Assembly (NCBI GenBank): GCA_020080175.1
Contig: JAGHQL010000098.1
Span: forward strand, 25,061-89,060
Length of the DNA: 64,000 bases
Direction of reading: 5' to 3'
Origin: Glutinoglossum americanum
Taxonomy: Eukaryota > Ascomycota > Geoglossomycetes > Geoglossales > Geoglossaceae
Shown piece after piece: positions 44,498 to 57,274 of the stretch (within the stretch, counting starts at the first letter, position 1; the number at the start of each line of letters is the position of its first letter). The notes under the pieces are model-generated. The model did not search any database. It saw only the letters and a program-made list of their open reading frames with translations, and was not told the origin of the DNA. Made by a program: the position numbers and the translations under genes.

Positions 44498-46898
44498 ATG
44501 GTTGTGGAGCGAAGATCGCCCAGAAGGCAGTCGCCGCAAGGGCAGGAACAATCACCACACCAATCGCCTTCGCTAAGAAAACCACTTCACGAAAGATCCG
44601 ATTCCCAATCTAATGAACGCTCACAACGATCTTCACCCGAACGAGAATACGACGGCGAGCGAGAACGTGGCGGCGATCATGATTACGACTGGAAACAAAC
44701 AAACGACGACTCAGAGAGATTCTACTCGACCAGTCCCTTCCCGTCGCGGCCCTCCCAAATCCTGTCACCTAAAGGCTTTAACCGACAAGGATATGCGGAG
44801 TCACAGCTGTCAGTGTCGCAACAGGAACGCGTTTCAGATGCTGGCCATGCCTCACCACACCAAACCCACACCAACTCACCAAGCCCATCGCCTCGGTTCG
44901 ATCTCTTTGATGACGAGTCCCTGAAACCCGCACGTCTGTCACCCAAACCAAAACACAAGGGTAAAGGCAAGGAGAAGGAGGAGACGAATACAGTGCGTTT
45001 GGTTAATGCATCTGACTCTCCAGCCCACGATGCAGCTAGATTTAGGGCAGATACTGCCGGCCATCCCAAGTCCAATGAAGGGCATGGACCCTCGTATTAT
45101 GGAATGGAGCGTATCGACCCTGGATGGCCTCTACGGTCGACGTATTCGCAATCTCCTGGAGACTCTCGAGCGGTCGTGCAAGACGAGGCTACTACTGGTT
45201 TAGGCATATTGCATCCACATAAGGCTGCACACGCATCGCGGCTCCCGACCAATGTCGCCACTGAATCTGCTCAATCACGATCGCCCACGCTCCCCCCATT
45301 CGTTCCAGCAAACTCTTTCAACGCTACAAAGCATCATGCCTCGGGACCTTCGCTCTCACCGTCACTTTCTTCAGACTCGACGGACGCGACGAAGGGACCA
45401 CAATATTCCCCATTTCCTTCCACTCGAACCTCGTTGCGACGGCGCTCATCTGTCACCGCTCCTCCACCTAAGGCTAATCCTCAAAGGTCTTCCGAATCTC
45501 TGACGTCAGCTAGTGGAACCTCTCAATCCTCGACTTCTCACCGTGTATCTGTTCGCGCAGTGCCTTCTGACGACGCTCTCGAAGCTGCTGTCGCAAGTGG
45601 AGCCACCATACAATATCCTGCCGTTAGATCACCGTCGGCACAAAGTTCATGGGCAGACTCATCAATCACGGTTCCGAAACGGCTCCGAATGAACGAGCGG
45701 ACATCCCCGAGGCTACACCAATGGAATGCTCACCCGCCAACAATCCAGCCAGAGTCAGGGCAAACCTCACAGACATATACGCAAAACGGGAGTCCCCGCT
45801 ACGTCTCCCCAACAAGTACGGACCCCCGAGACAGCAGCATGAATTTTATCGTAGCGAAACTCCCTTCGAATTTGACTTTGGATACATCGCAACGACAGTT
45901 TGCAGAGGGTCGGCGGGATGTCACAGGCTCTACAATTCGAGTAGTCTACGAGAGCGATGAACATGGCGACACAGTTCGAGATCTCCGATCACCAGTCATA
46001 GAATCCCCCCGCAAAGCTGCTAGCGACCTGCATAGAGGCGATTCGGGTTCAGGGGGTAGCTTCATATCTAGCAGCATCCCCTTGTGGGCTAGGTACTTTC
46101 ACCGTCGTAGTCGCGATCAAGGATCTGCGGCAACGAACAAGAATGCGCAGAAACACAGTGCTAATCGATTTCAAAGGATATACTACGGCCGTGGTGGTCC
46201 AGATCCCCTGGGGGCTCCAGGGTCTTCCATTGATGGCGATGACAGTCGCCCATCAACAACGTCTCGCACGGCTGGAAACCTGCCATTGGGTATATTCCGA
46301 ACCCGCGGCCAGGCTAGCAACGATATGGAAATCAGTGAATTGCCGCCGAATGTGGAAGTTGAAATCACGGGCCCACCTCGAAGTCGGAGTGGCGGCGAAT
46401 GGACCCCACGATTACATCCAGACAGAAGGGCAAAAACTGTGAGCATCTGGCAGCCGCCACCGCTGCAGGAGAAACCCTCTGGCGGGATATTCAGCCGGCT
46501 GAACATTCAGATTGTGCTATTCTGTTTGGGATTTGTCTTTCCCTTTGGTGCGCCCCCTACCCGTCTTGCCTCGATCTCTAGAGCTAACATTAAAATAGCT
46601 TGGATGATTGCCGCCATCTTACCGTTACCCCCCTATCCCGACTTCGTATTCGACCCCCGTACCAGCAGCCTTGATCTCGAAAACATGATTGCACGCGATG
46701 CTGCTTCAATAGAAAGAGCGATATATCAGAGGGCGAGGTGGTGGCGCAGCCTTAACAGGATAATGTCTATTGTTGGACTGCTCCTCATAGGAGCTATCGT
46801 GAGTCTCCCACAATACCAAGGTCCCACGCGAAACTAACTCCACTCAACAGGTTGCGCTTGCAACTGTGGCCGTTCATATGCGATCAAACCGGACATGA
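44498..46898 (+). CDS. Ser-rich fungal protein with C-terminal double membrane segment
   Basis: A 765-aa protein that I cannot name. Exons 44498-46547, 46599-46798 and 46851-46898 join in frame. The first 640 or so residues are disordered, rich in Ser, Pro, Arg, Gln and His, with many SP/TP and RRxS-like sites (VVERRSPRRQSPQGQE near the start), so it could be heavily phosphorylated. Then an ordered C-terminal part: VEVEITGPPRSRSGGEWTPR, VSIWQPPPLQEK, FSRLNIQIVLFCLGFVFPFA WMIAAILPLPP (first membrane segment), ARDAASIERAIYQRARWWRS, LNRIMSIVGLLLIGAIVALA (second segment), and TVAVHMRSNRT. The C-terminus therefore forms a hairpin with a long cytosolic disordered tail. I recall proteins of this layout annotated only as conserved serine-rich proteins. 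Function unknown. Confidence 0.85.
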
Positions 46899-47278
46899 TA
46901 TATGCCTACACATTTTCCGAAGCTGGGAAACGTTTATGGATCTTTTTACGACCAAGTATACCCTTCAACGCCTGTAATTATTGTTTTGTTGTGCACAGCG
47001 AAATGTCTTCACGCTCTTTAAGATACCAGTCGGGAAAGGTCCTGACGTCCGAACAATCACCTCGATCAACGCCCTGGATGAGGGGCTAATTTTCCTTTCA
47101 CCTTTGAACAATGAAAATGCCATATCACATTGTACTGCATGTACGACTTTTTTTCCTTGGGGGATTTACAGGAAACAGAACAGAAATATACACGAGCCAT
47201 ATCTTTTTTCATGTCTTTACGAAACTCTTCTATGGTAGGAAGCGGTGGATGTATTGCTCAGGCTTCATTAATATCATC

Positions 47279-47312
<34 letters not shown>

Positions 47313-48515
47313 TCATCATATCTTGCTGTTATTTCCTCCATACATCGAAGTGGCGCTCACGAGTCGGGTATAAAAACGATGCCTATGTGGAGTTTGAAAT
47401 TTCTCTCCTTTTCCTTAATTCCTGGTCCTGGGGTATAAAAAAATTGCTGTGATGCCGAGGATAGGATATATGATGGGTGGGAGCTTTACTATTTGGGATC
47501 TACTCTTCGATTCTAACCGATGTATTTTTATGAACAATTTTGAATACCTTGATCCCAGCAGTCTGGTTACGCCTTGGCCCAAATGTTTGCATGATGGCCA
47601 GGGCATAACGTGTAACTTGGCAGTACCGGCCCCAAGCACATCCAAAGCCAAACAAACCCGCCACAATAGTAAACTTTAGATTAGGCGCCCCCTTTTCGAC
47701 CCCTTACCCACCCAACTACACCGAAACATACCAATTACGACAGCGATGCTGCGCCGTCATCCTTTATTTCCATTTTCCACCCCGCCGTCTTCACGAATCG
47801 ACAACGCACATGTTAGCAGCTCCCGTCCCCGAAAAAGGCCGTACAACACAACATAGCGCGAAAGCGTTGGCTTAATTGCCGGTCAGCAGACGGGAACAAG
47901 GTTTTCCCGGTGTCGCAGGAAAATAAATGTATAGCTGCTATATTTTTTTTTTTTTCCTTATCGGATGGGTCTAAGATCTCATGGAGATTATTGGGGTGAC
48001 TTGTTATGCATAAACGGAGGTCAACAACCCAATACACGTTTACATGATCGAGTTGGTCTGGTCTTCTCCGAGTCCTTGCTTAGCAGGTGTTTGTGTGCAT
48101 GTACGCATGCGGCAGTAGTAAATTCCCCCAACGACTGAAAGATATTCCTACCCCTAGTATAGAGGAAAGTCAAGGTCCGCATTGCGCATAGATCAACCGC
48201 TCAGCTACCTGGCAAGAAACTGAGAGCTTGAATCATGATATAAAGGGTCTTCTGCCAACCCCCATAACGCACGAGTTAAATTCGAATATTAGCCGTTTGC
48301 ATTAGATGATAAATAAATCCAATTGGTTATATGTATCTACGCATGCTGAGACAAAGCACAAACTCCGTCCAATGCCGCTGCTATCGGTTCGAATTGGGAA
48401 TCTCTTCGCGACGAATAATGGAAGGGAAAGGATCCAACCCGGAAGATGTGTTGGAAAAGTGCGTACTGCTCTGTCTCACCGCGCCGACCCAGTGTCGGTG
48501 GGAAATAAATTCCCG
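46899..48515. other. 1.6 kb convergent intergenic region
   Basis: Between the Ser-rich gene (+) and the MBOAT gene (-). Contains a CAC/CAT trinucleotide repeat and a T-run near 47941-47956. There are open frames of about 60-110 codons but they show no protein-like signature. I see no RNA gene. Confidence 0.5.
47274..47319. repeat. (CAC)n(CAT)n trinucleotide microsatellite
   Basis: About six CAC units pass into about nine CAT units, in non-coding DNA. A typical polymorphic microsatellite. Confidence 0.85.
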
Positions 48516-50677
48516 CTATTGACCCTTCCGCGGATTGGCAGAACCTTTGACGGGCATCGTCTTACTCTTCTGCAGGGATTTTCGTCTCCTAGCCTCAATC
48601 TCTCCCTTCACCTCTGCAATCACTTCACCCAGCTCCTTTCCGGGATCGTTGGGAAGCCCGAGCGAAGGAAGATACTCTTGACTATCCGCTCTTTTGAGAG
48701 TAGACGCATTCCGGCTGGCCAGTTTCTTCGACAGCCATGTTCTTGCGGGCGAAGCGAAAAAGACCATTGACGTCGCGACGCCGATGATGCAGTAGAAGTA
48801 AACGCGTGCCCAGACGGTTAGGCAGTCCTTAAAGCCTAGAACTACGAAGGAGGCGGCGGCAAAAGTGATACTAGCTTGCGTGGCGAGATAGCCGCAAATG
48901 TCGTAGTAGACCTTATATTTCGTAGGCGTTTTCCCGTCGGGAGAAAGAAAGAACGGGCGGATGTGTCTTCGGAATTCTGCGTTGCAGCTCGTAATTAGTA
49001 CATGGATGACACAACTATAGTTATAAGCGTCCGAGGAGAGGGGCACAACATACTTTTGGCAACAGTTTGCAAGAAACTGGCTAGAATGAAGGTAAGGTAG
49101 TATCCCGGGTAGAAGCCATGCCAAAATGCACTTGTGATAAACGTTGCCATACTAGCCCTGAAGCCTGGTTTCTTGCCGCGAGGAGTTACGCGAAGGTACA
49201 TGTAGTTTCGTAGCCAGTGATTGGTATTTATGTTCCAGCTCTCCACGTATGCTCGCGTGTTTTGCGCAGTCTCTATACCCCAAGGACTGACATTCTGGAG
49301 TCTGTTCCACATGACCTGGCCGGTCTTAGGGTCCACCCCTTTGTATCCCATGCCAGAGAGAATACAAGCACCCTCTGAGAGGGACCACACCCCGTAATAC
49401 TTCAACCGTGCAGTGAAGCCAAACATGTGTAAGACCCAGACCCGGCGAAAGAAGCCATACGACAGATATCTGTCACCAAGAAGCAATTCAGTAGTATACC
49501 ATCCCGAAAATTTTATGAAAGCAAAAATCCAAAATAGGCCTGCTGCAGCTTTCCAGGCAGCGGGAGTTCCGCTACGAGGGATTTTGCGTTTCTTGCGAGT
49601 TGGGGCTCGCAGTGATGGGTCCGCTCCTGGAGGCAGCTCGAACATGCTTGTCTCGATCCAACGACTGTAGTCGACATAGTCAAAGGCGGGCCCGGCAAAC
49701 AGAGAGGGGAAAAATAACTAGCGGGGCTATTTTTCAGCGGATTTTAGGTGCAACATCGACCACTGGGAACTCACAACATAGGCCGCAAAGTCGAGGACCC
49801 CCGGTAACTTGGATAAAGCTCTCTCTCGTTGGTGATCAGAGAGGTCTTTTGTTGGTAGTTGCCCGTCGTGTACGTTCCAGCAGAATCCGGAAAGCTATAT
49901 GGTCAGCGGAGAGGTTCATGTCCTACTGCTTCTTCATCGCCTTACCTTCATCACCAGAACCATTTGCGCTCCTTCAGGGCACAATGGTGGTTAGCTCCAG
50001 CCGTACTCGCCCACCGACTCTGCTGACAAAGATTCGGTACTTACCGGTAATGTCAATTTTATGAGGCGCATTTACAAATTGACGGTTGAGATGATTCACA
50101 GACAGGTGTCCCATTAAGAAAACGAAGGCTATCCATGGCATAAATGGCCCTGGAATACATGCTGCAATTGTGTACGCAGCTACCGAGCTTATGAAGAGTG
50201 TGCGGATTCCTGTCCATAGGTCGAAAAGTCCGACAAGGTAGAAAATCGATACCCTTCGTAGATGGTTAGCCAAATTTAGGGTACATATGGGGGCCTTGCA
50301 CCGTACGCAATGATGAAAAGGTTTTTCTGCGCAGGCCTAGAGTCGGGAATACGCTTTAGGATAGCTGCCAGCGGGTAGGAGAAGAGGAATGACGCAATAA
50401 GCTTGACTACCAGTTTTCCAGAGTCAGCTCTGCACTGCCGTTTGAGTTCCCACGAAGAAGCATCGCAATTGCTCAGTTTAACCACACTCACGCTCATCGG
50501 TCGAGGCACCTAATAGGTTGGCGGCGTAGAAGAATGCTAGAAGGCCAAGAAACAATTGTTAACAGAACTGTGACCAGCAATCCGGATGCGCAATGAATGT
50601 ATATACGCAGGAGAACGTATACGCAGGAGAACGTACGCGCATGAACTGTACTTACGGTAATCAATATAGGGAAGCAT
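48516..50677 (-). CDS. ale1: MBOAT lysophospholipid acyltransferase (Ale1/Lpt1/Slc4 type)
   Basis: A multi-pass ER enzyme that re-acylates lysophospholipids with acyl-CoA (Lands cycle). Exon 1 is 22 bases and encodes MLPYIDY. It joins to PFFYAANLLGASTDE. Then KLIASFLFSYPLAAILKRIP, VSIFYLVGLFDLWTGIRTLF, LMGHLSVNHLNRQFVNAPHK, IDITGAQMVLVMKLSGFCWN, GQLPTKDLSDHQRERALSKL, LFFPSLFAGPAFDYVDYSRW, and the MBOAT catalytic region ESWNINTNHWLRNYMYLRVT (Asn) and ATFITSAFWHGFYPGYY (His). More membrane spans follow, then a charged tail (EVIAEVKGEIEARRRKSLQK) ending NPRKGQ. Catalytic Asn and His are in place and length is normal. About seven exons. Divergent from vps45. Confidence 0.93.
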
Positions 50678-51028
50678 GACGGAGGCTAACAGGAAAGAAA
50701 GTAACTTAGTATGTAACTCTAATGCGAGTCTCCATCCATGGATATATTTATCCTAGGCGGGATACTTGTTAATGTTGTTTGAAGTGGAAAAGTGAGTAGA
50801 TTTACCGTTATTCTAGTGCCGTCACTTCGCTAAGATCTTTAACTGCCCTTTGGGCGCTAGTGCACAATGCCTGCAGCCTAGCAATTAGTGCCCCATCTTA
50901 TGGTTACTGATGTCCATGGTTTCGCGATGATTATTCTGTCATGACTAATGTTCTTGACACTCTAGTTAACTAGTCGCAACTTCAATTGCTCTGGCCGCCT
51001 GGAATTGCGAGCCCTTTTTAAGCTTAAG
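50678..51028. promoter_or_regulatory. bidirectional promoter ale1 / vps45
   Basis: 351 bases between divergent start codons. It holds both promoters. No other feature seen. Confidence 0.45.
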
Positions 51029-53102
51029 ATGGATGTCGTACTGGCTGTATCGGGGTATGTGTCGAAGATGGTGTCCGTCGGGGACAGTGCATCTGGAACG
51101 CCCTCTGCAAAGATGAAGATATTACTGCTTGATAGCGAGACTGTGAGAGCATCGCCAATTGACATTCGGCTTCCGTGGTCTGTAACTGACAGTTGATAGG
51201 TATCCATTGTATCTACAGCGATTACGCAATCCGCTCTCCTTAATCATGAGGTTTACCTAGTAGAGTAAGTACAAGATTCGTTATCCATACTCTTCTCTTT
51301 TTATGCTGAGGCTGATTTGCCATATGTAGTCGGCTAGATAACCAAGCTCGGGAAAAGATGAGGCATCTACGCTGCCTCTGTTTTGTGCGTCCTTCACCAG
51401 AGTCTGTACAGTTCCTGATCGATGAGTTTCGGGAACCAAAGTACGGCGAATACAATATATGTTAGAACAGCGACATCCAAATTTCTGTGTATCCTAGCTA
51501 ACGATGTACCACTAGACTTTAGTAACATTATTCGAAAATCTTCATTAGAGCGGCTGGCTGAAGCAGACGACCACGAAGTTGTCCGTGTGGTCCAGGAGTA
51601 CTTTGCCGACTATATGGTCATAAACCCTGACCTCTTCTCTCTAAACATCGGATTTCCCAAGCAGCGGTTATGGGGTAGTAGCCCTGATCTGTGGAATCCG
51701 GATGCCCTGCAACGTACCACGGAGGGCGTTATAGCCTTGCTATTATCTTTAAAGAAGAAACCCCTGATACGATATGAAAAAAACAGCCCGTTGGCTAAGA
51801 AGTTAGCGACGGAAGTACGTTATTTGATAACGCAAGAAGATCAGCTGTTCGACTTTAGAAGGGCAGATACCCCACCAATACTTTTGATACTGGATCGGAG
51901 AGACGACCCTGTCACACCCCTGTTGACGCAGTGGACATACCAAGCTATGGTTCACGAACTCTTAGGGATCCAGAATGGGCGCGTAAACTTGAGCTCGGTG
52001 CCTGATGTGAGACAGGAACTCAAGGTACGAGAGTAGTGGGAATTATCCTTGGATTATTTTGGTTAATTCTGACACCTGTACAGGAAATCGTGCTTTCCCA
52101 GGACCAGGATCCCTTCTTCAAGAAAAATATGTACCTTAACTTTGGTGATCTTGGCGGCAACATCAAAGATTACGTCGAGCAATATCAGTCTAAGACGAAA
52201 AACAATACGAATATCGAGTCGATTGCGGATATGAAGCGCTTTGTAGAAGAGTATCCCGAATTCCGCCGCTTGTCAGGAAATGTCAGCAAGCATGTCACCC
52301 TCGTTGGCGAGCTTAGTAGAAGAGTTGGAGAAGATACCCTTCTGGAAGTTAGCGAATTGGAGCAAAGTTTGGCCTGCAACGACAATCACGGGAATGATCT
52401 CAAAGTAGTTCTCTCGTATGCGCAACCATCATTTCGACGAGTGGCTAACCCTGGTTATAGAATCTTCAACGCCTTCTTCAAGCTCCTACTGTTCCAGCAG
52501 ACAATAAACTCCGCCTCGTGGCGTTATACTCTTTACGGTATGAGAAGCTTCCTTCTAACGCTCTTCCCCTTTTACTCGATCTTCTATCCGCAGCCGCAAA
52601 TATCCCTCAACATAAAATAGACCTCATACCTAAACTTCTTACCTATCACCATTCCCTCCAATCTTCTGCCACCGCTGGCGGACTGACCGATCTATTCGAC
52701 TCGGGATCCATCTTTTCGGGCGCTCGGGATCGCTTCAAAGGCCTTAAAGGGGTGGAGAATGTTTACACACAACACTCGCCTCGGCTAGAGCTAACACTAC
52801 AGAACCTCATCAAGGGACGTTTGAGAGAGCAGCAGTATCCATTTGTAGAAGGGGGTGGCACTACGAAAGACAAGCCCCAGGATATAGTAATATTCATGGC
52901 CGGGGGAGCAACATATGAGGAAGCCAAAATGGTGGCGCAGGTCAATGCTAGTTCTCCAGGCGTGAGAGTGGTGTTGGGAGGGACGAGCTTGCACAACAGC
53001 ACTACATTCTTCGAGGAAGTGGAGAATGCCGTAGCCAGCTGGCCAGAGCCGTCACCAACGTCGCCCGCAGGACGGTTAAGAAAGGAAATTAGTAGGCGAT
53101 GA
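51029..53102 (+). CDS. vps45: Sec1/Munc18 protein Vps45
   Basis: An SM protein that binds the t-SNARE Tlg2 and drives fusion at endosomes and the trans-Golgi. Start MDVVLAVSGYVSKMVSVGDS, ASGTPSAKMKILLLDSET. Next VSIVSTAITQSALLNHE, LDNQAREKMRHLRCLCFVRP, SVQFLIDEFREPKYGEYNIY, SSLERLAEADDHEVVRVVQE, NPDLFSLNIGFPKQRLW, PPILLILDRRDDPVTPLLTQ, WTYQAMVHELLGI, YLNFGDLGGNIKDYVEQYQS, and NLQRLLQAPTVPADNKLRLV. The end is ADNKLRLVALYSLRYEKLPS, LIPKLLTYHHSL, QDIVIFMAGGATYEEAKMVA and VRVVLGGTSLHNSTTFFEEV. The DRRDDPVTPLL motif is the SM-family hallmark. Four or five introns. One intron at about 52411-52459 must be removed, since read-through would break the frame. The protein looks intact. Confidence 0.94.
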
Positions 53103-53736
53103 GGATATGCTTATGTGTTCTCTGGCGTTGCTACCCTGTCGATTCTTTAGCGTCGGAGTTCTGGATCTATGGAAAACCTCGTTCCCGTGCATACATAGGG
53201 TCTGCTAAGGATGTTCCGTCGGAAAAGCTAAAGGGTCATTAGCCCTCGCAGCCTCTCCCGCAACTCTCGGCGGCTGGGTCGCCGTTTTGGCTACTGCTGG
53301 CTTAGTTCTTTCATGGTCAAGTTCTATTGGACGTTGAATTATCAACAAGTGCAGAGACACAAGCAGCTCTTACTGCTATTAGCGGGATGGCTTGAGTGTT
53401 AGGGCGATGCAATAGTGCCCTACTTGCGGACTAGGATAGCTTGATATGCTAGCTCAATAAGTAATCAAAGCCCTAATAAGGACAAATATACTTAGATTTT
53501 CGGCTATGCCGCATGAGCCCATTCACCTTGGCTCTTACGTCGAAGGAGAGATGCTGCAAACATCCCGTCGCCATCCGTATGTGTATCATACACCTCTATT
53601 AAGCCATTACGCAGACATAAGATACAGAATACAAGTGTGACCAGTGGGAGTGAGATTCAGCGGTGCGGGTTCCGCTCGTACTTGCACTTCTAAGTGGACG
53701 AGCAAATATGCAGGACTGCTTAGTCCAGACACTTGT
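53103..53736. other. convergent intergenic region
   Basis: 634 bases between vps45 (+) and smp3 (-). Nothing I can support beyond the two 3' flanks. Confidence 0.5.
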
Positions 53737-55704
53737 TCAGCAGGCTTTTGTCACTCTCCAGGCAACCAACCCGCGTCGACCCAGGACTCGAGCCAGCGTT
53801 GCTCTTACACCATCCTCGGCAAAGTCCATATCATCCAGGTTCAGATGGTTTCGGTACTCCCATACCTTCTCAAACTCAAGACGTAATCTACCGTCTTGTT
53901 TGGTCGTCGGGTGAGTGTACTGATCCAAGAACGTAGATGAGAAGGGTGCAATTAGGTATGTCCCATTATTCGCCTTTCCCCCAGAGCGACTCTTAGTCAC
54001 CTCCGTCTTCGCTCCCTCATGACATGTGGCGACCTGTCGCAACTCCTCGATCATAAGTAATGGTTCCAAACCCTTCAGGTCTCTAGTGTTCAAATTCCCG
54101 TTCTTTCCACCAAGTAACCAGGTTGGCGGACTATAGCACCTCCACCATAGTGCTTCCGTAGCATCTTCCCTTCCGGCTAAAAAAACTTGAGTCTGGATCA
54201 CACCCCCTTGATGATAAACGCCCATAAGGACACCAAAGACAGCATTAAAGCCCACCCAGGCCGCTACCCAAAGGCGAGAATATCTCCTAGGAAGCTGTAC
54301 AGATGAGAGTATAAGGGGGACAGTCGGAATTAAAAAGCGGGCTTCTTGATGTCGGAAGAATGAGAGAACAACTACACCCGAGATAGCAGATTTAAGGCGA
54401 AGGTTAATGTTAGGGGTTGCAAAGAGAAGAAGAAAAGCTGGTCCCAGAAGCTGGGGAAGGTTCGCGAGAAAATGCTGGTAGTGTGGGTGCAGGCCATGCT
54501 GGGCTAAGTTCTTGGAAGATGAGTTGTATAGCAGGTTATTGAGGGGTGTGATAATTGGGTGCCGAAATACGGTCAGAAGGCCCACAGGCCCCGTTGAGTA
54601 GAATACGGTATCGGCGTAAATGGCAAAAAAAGACGTTGTGAGAGCGGAGAGGAGAGTTGCGAAGAGAGAGAACGGTCTGAGAGCCTCTATCAGCTGTGCC
54701 TTCTTGAACGTTGGGGACTCATTTCACCCACTTCTGAAGGTAGTGGGGTATTAGTTGGAGGCCAGGAATGAGTAGAAATGCTGGAAACGTGATGCGGTTA
54801 AATGTACCAAAAACGAAAAGAAATCCCAAGAGGCCAGACGCAAATATCGAAGACCGTTGCTATTACTCAAGTTAGCCTGGTAGGCGGACCCTCAGAAACG
54901 AAAGGGACAGACCTTGTTGCCCGTGACCCGTTGAACAAGGACCAAACTCCACGCCACAAGCAACGTTTCTATCGAATTAGAGAAGGTATGTGTTTGGTAG
55001 GTCCAAGTGACATATGAAGATGCGACTAGCAGTAGCGCCACATGTCTATGTCGCGGAGACTGGACGAGATCCTGTATTGCCCAGTCCTCCATCACAAAAC
55101 TGAGTAAGAACATGAGACCTCTCAAGGTCCAATATACCACAGATGGTGTGACTTCGTCTTTCCCGCTGCCATTCCAAACCCAGCGCAATAAGAGCATTGG
55201 CAGGCCATATATTGGCCATAACGGGAAGATGCTCCGCACAGGTTGCGTGGAGGTGAATTCCCAAGTCAGATGGACAGGATACGTAAATATTTGCCCTGCA
55301 TTTTTGATAATAGCATGAGCAACCGTGCAATCTTAACAATGGAAAACAAAAAGATAGCATCAAGTACAGCAGAGTTACACAGCGTCGCGAATTGAACAAA
55401 ACACGGAGTTCTGTTCACGCAGGTGCAGGGCGGCTCCGGTCGCACATGCAGTTCAGTGCCTGCAGCGGCACCAACCGATGACTACTCGTGAATAGCAGAA
55501 TACGAGACGGCCCGGACAGGCAGTGACATCGCGATCGAGCACAGCTTCTCGTTGTACATCCATCCTGTCAGACAAAATGAACGGTATGTACATACCTGCA
55601 ATAACCTCAGGCCCCTGAAAGTTTTCGTCTGGATGCAGATAGCTTGGCGAGAGGGCAAAATAGAGACGCACAAGTATCAACAGCAGATACGTCCTTCTCC
55701 ACAT
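53737..55704 (-). CDS. smp3: GPI mannosyltransferase 4 (Smp3/PIG-Z)
   Basis: A multi-pass ER glycosyltransferase (GT22 family) that adds the fourth, side-branch mannose to the GPI core. Yeast needs it before GPI transfer to protein. Start [20 protein letters not shown], then [17 protein letters not shown], which carries the HPDE lumenal motif (catalytic Asp/Glu) of GT22 enzymes. Next [137 protein letters not shown] and [19 protein letters not shown]. It ends AWRVTKAC. The FRHQEARFL block is characteristic of the family. About five exons. Divergent from skp1. Confidence 0.93.
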
Positions 55705-56492
55705 GGTCGAGACGCACGCAATTCGCTGGCGGTAACATCCAGAACTGGGGGGATATATGCGATGAGTCTAGAACACATTACATGTGCATACTCTTCTCAT
55801 AACCCAACCTTCTCATAGCTCTCGGGACTCGGGCACGAAGGGGCTCAAGGAGGCTACTGCGAACGTGGAAATTAGACAGCTGAAATTGGAGGAAAATCCA
55901 ACCCAAACCTATCCTTGCCAAGGAAAGCCGACTGTCTGTGTGCGAAAGTGATTTCGTGTGTATGTGGCTTCTGCTCTGTTGGATTGGAAACGCTATGGCC
56001 TTTGACTGGGGTGACCAGGCTGATAACTAACTCCATCGATCTCTTGGTGGAATTTGGGTTATCACACGTGACCTCAATCCTGCGGTGCCTAACGTGACCG
56101 CTCATCCTTCTACCTTGTGCCTTCAGAACCGAACAAGGCACGATAACCGACGGAAAAGAGAAAGACCATATTAACTTACTCACTGCTGCCTGCGTTACCT
56201 TTAACTAAGTGCATCCTGCAAGACTCGCATCGCTTTCATCCCTTTCATCCCACTTTAACAGTACACTTAAGGCTCTCTTTGGTTTATTTAGGTGTTGTCC
56301 GAAAACGGAAATCTCGCGTATCATTCTTTGAGGCGCGCCAAGCGTTAACGGTTACCTTGCGTATAATAACCAGCTTCTGACTCTCTTTCAACTTCTTCCG
56401 CCTCCACTGGATCATTCTTGTTTCCCAACATAACATCCTACTTCCTCCAACTTCTGCACTTAGTTGCTTCTCTCATACATTCGACTGTAGTC
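55705..56492. promoter_or_regulatory. divergent promoter region smp3 / skp1
   Basis: 788 bases between divergent starts. Pyrimidine-rich in the last 100 bases before skp1, as common in strongly expressed fungal genes. No supported gene. Confidence 0.5.
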
Positions 56493-57274
56493 ATGTCTGG
56501 CCCTAACCAAGTTATCCGTCTCATGAGCTCCGACACCGCGGAGATTCCAGTAGGTAAGTTGTGGCGCTCTCTTTATAAAGCCGTGACCTCAGCGCCTCAA
56601 AAGCTGTGCTGATGTTAGAGGGTGTTTTAGAACGGGTGGTCGCAGAGCGATCCATTTTGATCAAGAACATGCTTGAGGACATTGGAGATTCAGCCCTCAC
56701 GGATCCTATTCCGATTCCTAATGTAAGCATCCGGCGCCAAGTTTTACCGTCGCATACTAAAACAACTGGTTAGGTGAACGAGGCTGTTCTTAACAAAGTC
56801 CTTGAATGGTGCACTCACCACAAAGGGGATCCTCCGGCTAGTGCGGATGACGACTCTGATTCTCGCAAGAAGACTACAGATATTGATGAGTGGGACCAAA
56901 AGTTCATGCAAGTGGACCAAGAGATGCTGTTTGAAATCATTCTTGTAAGTACCACTTAGTAGAGTCTCACAGCCGTCCGATAAGCTCTGGGCCATGCTCT
57001 AGCTTTAGCTTATAGTAAACAGCTAACTCAAACCTCACACGCAGGCAGCAAACTACTTAGACATCAAAGCACTACTTGATGTGGGCTGCAAGACCGTGGC
57101 CAACATGATTAAGGGCAAGTCTCCCGAAGAAATCCGGAAGACCTTTAACATCCAGAACGATTTTACGCCTGAGGAGGAAGACCAAATCCGACGTGAGAAT
57201 GAGTGGGCCGAGGAGTAAGTACCCCACGCGCCTAAACTGTGAGTTCGAGCTGTCCTAACCCTCCCAGTCGCTAA
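56493..57274 (+). CDS. skp1: Skp1 (SconC), SCF ubiquitin ligase adaptor
   Basis: An adaptor that links F-box proteins to cullin in SCF E3 ligases, and also acts in kinetochore and V-ATPase assembly complexes. Five exons (56493-56553, 56631-56722, 56774-56944, 57045-57214, 57268-57274) give 166 aa. Seen: [64 protein letters not shown], then an acidic loop, [60 protein letters not shown] and [20 protein letters not shown]. The last exon is only seven bases (T CGC TAA) yet completes the invariant WAEDR end. The BTB/POZ fold and F-box-binding helices are complete. Confidence 0.96.

Noticed and set aside
46895-47452. Open frames of up to 113 codons around the CAC/CAT repeat
   Set aside because: Their translation is dominated by the microsatellite (poly-Ile/Ser), so not coding.
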